From Desulfurispira natronophila (GTDB taxonomy: Bacteria > Chrysiogenota > Chrysiogenetes > Chrysiogenales > Chrysiogenaceae): a stretch of 64,000 nt of DNA. Location: the NCBI RefSeq assembly GCF_014203025.1, contig NZ_JACHID010000014.1:1-64000 (forward strand). Direction: 5' to 3'. This document shows, one piece after another, positions 62,223 to 64,000 of the stretch. Each line of letters begins with the position of its first letter. Within the stretch, counting starts at the first letter, position 1. The notes below the pieces were generated by a model. It saw nothing but the letters and a program-made list of their open reading frames with translations, did not search any database and had not been told where the DNA came from. The translations under genes were made by a program, and so were the position numbers.

Positions 62223-63278
62223 ATGCAGGACTATTTCTACGCCTATGCTCTGCGGGAGTTTTTTCAGGGTAAAATATATCGTGATGGTGGCTTGCTCTTG
62301 CAGAACAGCAGTCTTGACGAGCTTGCTCTCACGCAAATACCACAGCGCAATCTTGAACTACTGCGAAAAAGCTACGATGATGAGCTGCAGCAGTTGGCCA
62401 GCCTTACTGGTGTATGGGTTTTGACCCTGGACGACGAGCAGTATCCTTCACGCCTACGGCATATTGCCGATCCGCCACTGATTCTTTATGGCAGGGGAGC
62501 GTTGCCCGGGCACTCTGCTCTGGCCATGGTTGGCTCCCGGGGTCCCACCGAGTATGGCAAGATGGTGGCCAGGAAGCTTGCAGCCGAGCTGGGTGAGGCG
62601 GGGCTGTGTATTGTCAGTGGTTTGGCTCGGGGGATTGATTCCGTGGCTCACCAGGCGGCATCTGGCACCAAGGGGAGTACCGTGGCGGTAATGGGTTGCG
62701 GTATTGACCGTGTGTATCCTGCCGGCAATCAGCGGTTGGCGCGCAAGATTGTCGAGGATAGCGGTGCGGTTATAACCGAGTTTTCCCCGGGAACGGGGGT
62801 TTGGCCTGGCAATTTTCCCCGGCGCAATCGCATTATCAGTGGTATGTGCCTGGGTGTCATTGTGGTGGAGGCGGCTCGTAAAAGTGGCACTATGATAACG
62901 GCGCGACTGGCCCTCAGTCAGGGTCGGGAAGTCTTTGCCGTTCCCGGAAGCATCTATTCGCCCAAGTCGTATGGTTCCCACGATCTGATCCGTGAAGGAG
63001 CACACCTGGCGGGGAGTGCAGATGACATCGTAGCGGAGTTGTCCCTGCCCAGTCTTTTTCGGGGCACAGTAGGAAGAGACAGCCAGATAAACGCCCATGA
63101 AAAACTCCCTGAAGGGCTGCGTTCTATCCTTTCTGCGCTACATGAACAGGGTCCTCAGACAGCTGAGCAGCTGCTTGGGTGCTCTGGCGCTGATGAGGCT
63201 TCATTTCGGGAAAACCTTGCAGAATTGGAGCTGATGGGCTATATATCTCACAGATCGGGAACCTATTTCCCCAACTGA
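62223..63278 (+). CDS. dprA: DNA-processing protein DprA
   Basis: DprA loads RecA onto incoming single-stranded DNA in transformation and occurs widely even in non-competent species. The 351-residue protein has the Rossmann core MVGSRGPTEYG, GLARGIDSVAHQAAS, VMGCGIDRVYPAGN, FPRRNRIISGMCLGVIVVEA, SGTMITARLA and GREVFAVPGSI, followed by a C-terminal winged helix (ILSALHEQGPQTAEQLLG). Complete length. The first 60 residues form the usual SAM-like helical region. It is followed eight bases later by an smg-type gene, an order shared with other bacteria. Confidence 0.95.
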   Translation: MQDYFYAYALREFFQGKIYRDGGLLLQNSSLDELALTQIPQRNLELLRKSYDDELQQLASLTGVWVLTLDDEQYPSRLRHIADPPLILYGRGALPGHSALAMVGSRGPTEYGKMVARKLAAELGEAGLCIVSGLARGIDSVAHQAASGTKGSTVAVMGCGIDRVYPAGNQRLARKIVEDSGAVITEFSPGTGVWPGNFPRRNRIISGMCLGVIVVEAARKSGTMITARLALSQGREVFAVPGSIYSPKSYGSHDLIREGAHLAGSADDIVAELSLPSLFRGTVGRDSQINAHEKLPEGLRSILSALHEQGPQTAEQLLGCSGADEASFRENLAELELMGYISHRSGTYFPN

Positions 63279-63286
63279 GGTGCGAA

Positions 63287-63760
63287 ATGAGTAGAAAAAG
63301 TGCCGTACTTGCGCAGACCATTGCCAATGTTCTTATGGTTGAAGAGCGGTGTATGAAGAATAGTATGGGTGTTGTGTACGATGTGATGGAAACCTTGGGG
63401 CACGAAGAGGAGGAAATTGCTTCGGCCGTGGGCTTTCTGGAGTCTATTCCCACGCACTCAACGGGAATGATCTATCGGCAGGATGACTCCATTACCTTTC
63501 CCGGTAAGGGTATGGGGAAAATTCTTACCCCCGAGGCGCGCAATATCCTCAGTTTGATGGAGCAGTATAGCGTACTGGATAGTCACACGATTGAGGATAT
63601 TCTGGATCGTATTGAAGTCTCTTCCTTTGAAAAGGGAGAGGCGTTAAATCTGGAAGAGTTGAAGTCTATTATCAACGGGGTCATTATCGACAACATTACT
63701 TTAGGTGTGGAAGATATGGTGCGGATGGCCAGCGAAAGCTGGGGAGCTGCTCTGCACTGA
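63287..63760 (+). CDS. Smg/DUF494-family protein
   Basis: The 157-residue protein follows dprA by eight bases (GAGGTGCGAA upstream of ATG). It resembles the Smg family by length and sequence: YDVMETLGHEEEEIASAVGFLESI near the start, ILTPEARNILSLMEQYSVLDSHTIEDILDRI in the centre, then a helical end LEELKSIINGVI. The family has no settled function. It is acidic with no membrane segment or signal, so cytoplasmic. The dprA-smg order supports the call. Confidence 0.8.
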   Translation: MSRKSAVLAQTIANVLMVEERCMKNSMGVVYDVMETLGHEEEEIASAVGFLESIPTHSTGMIYRQDDSITFPGKGMGKILTPEARNILSLMEQYSVLDSHTIEDILDRIEVSSFEKGEALNLEELKSIINGVIIDNITLGVEDMVRMASESWGAALH

Positions 63761-63774
63761 GATATGGAAACCTT

Positions 63775-64000
63775 TCAGGTGCGGCGCGCCAGGAGAATGT
63801 ATTCTACATTGCCATCGGTGCCGTGGGTTTGGCACTCCTCATAGGAAAGCACTTCCCAAAGGCCATGAGTTTGCCACTGTTCTACAACCTTATGTAACGC
63901 TTCAAGGCGGTATTCGTCCCTACGGACGATGCCGCCTTTTCCTATTTTTTCCCGCTCCAACTCAAATTGTGGTTTGACCAAACCAATGAAGTAGGTTCCG
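63775..64000 (-). CDS. tlyA: TlyA-family rRNA 2'-O-methyltransferase, 3' part only
   Basis: The minus-strand frame enters from beyond the right edge and encodes the last 74 residues of a TlyA-type protein: GTYFIGLVKPQFELEREKIG with the conserved KPQFE motif, KGGIVRRDEYRLEALHKV and a C-terminal GNVEYILLARR strand. TlyA methylates 16S/23S rRNA ribose, or acts as a hemolysin-like protein. The S4 and SAM-binding parts lie outside the window. It converges with the smg-type gene, 14 bases apart. Confidence 0.88.
   Translation of the reverse strand, partial: GTYFIGLVKPQFELEREKIGKGGIVRRDEYRLEALHKVVEQWQTHGLWEVLSYEECQTHGTDGNVEYILLARRT

Noticed and set aside
1-64000. CRISPR array, prophage, integron or plasmid origin
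   Set aside because: No regularly spaced repeats, integrase, phage structural genes or replication initiator were seen.

Overview
The window reads as a chromosomal segment of an anaerobic, Gram-negative, arsenate- and nitrate/nitrite-respiring bacterium. The best guess is the Chrysiogenota (Desulfurispirillum/Chrysiogenes-like). This is inferred from a periplasmic arsenate reductase without a membrane subunit, NrfHA, a fused DHH-CBS-nucleotidyltransferase, a large NAD-glutamate dehydrogenase and lipid A (waaA) synthesis. No 16S gene is present to confirm it.

Bases 1-11,900 form an arsenic island. It starts with transposon debris: the end of an IS21-like element and a frameshifted, truncated IS256-family transposase. 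It continues with moaA and a TorD-type chaperone (minus strand, separated by repeat elements), then arrA-arrB (minus strand, closed by a strong terminator). Divergent from arrA is a three-gene sensory operon: a PhnD-type periplasmic binding protein, a HAMP/HisKA_3 kinase and a LuxR-type regulator. The island ends with an arsR-acr3-arsC detoxification operon. Respiration, sensing, cofactor supply and efflux of the product arsenite therefore lie side by side.

Bases 12,000-21,600 are mostly housekeeping. They hold three tRNAs (Gly, Cys, Leu), nadB, a PycTM/DUF5706-like membrane protein, an argJ-hemD-small exported protein run, and a tightly overlapping yebC-ruvC-ruvA-ruvB operon. An unusual methyltransferase-like/gamma-glutamylcyclotransferase-like fusion follows ruvB.

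Bases 21,600-25,500 carry ammonifying nitrite reduction: nrfA and nrfH, preceded by an unlisted 33-residue membrane peptide and a sigma-54-type response regulator. Bases 25,800-38,500 mix a small membrane protein, a ThiI/MnmA-like PP-loop protein, a PHP phosphoesterase, ilvE, a REC-GGDEF cyclase, a large hybrid kinase overlapping an exported cyclophilin, moeA and a methyltransferase.

Bases 38,800-50,300 hold NAD-glutamate dehydrogenase, glnD and a PilM-like ATPase, then waaA overlapping a flavodiiron protein. Bases 50,300-64,000 hold a degenerate-GGDEF/EAL protein, a TonB-like protein and a two-gene ATP-dependent activase/reductase pair (tandem BadF-type domains + COG3580-like, then COG3581-like). 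The run continues with rsgA, an A-adding-type tRNA nucleotidyltransferase, dprA, smg and the 3' end of tlyA. The best candidates for incompletely described biology are the arsenic-sensing operon with its paired operators, the activase pair, the nrf leader peptide and the methyltransferase-GGCT fusion.
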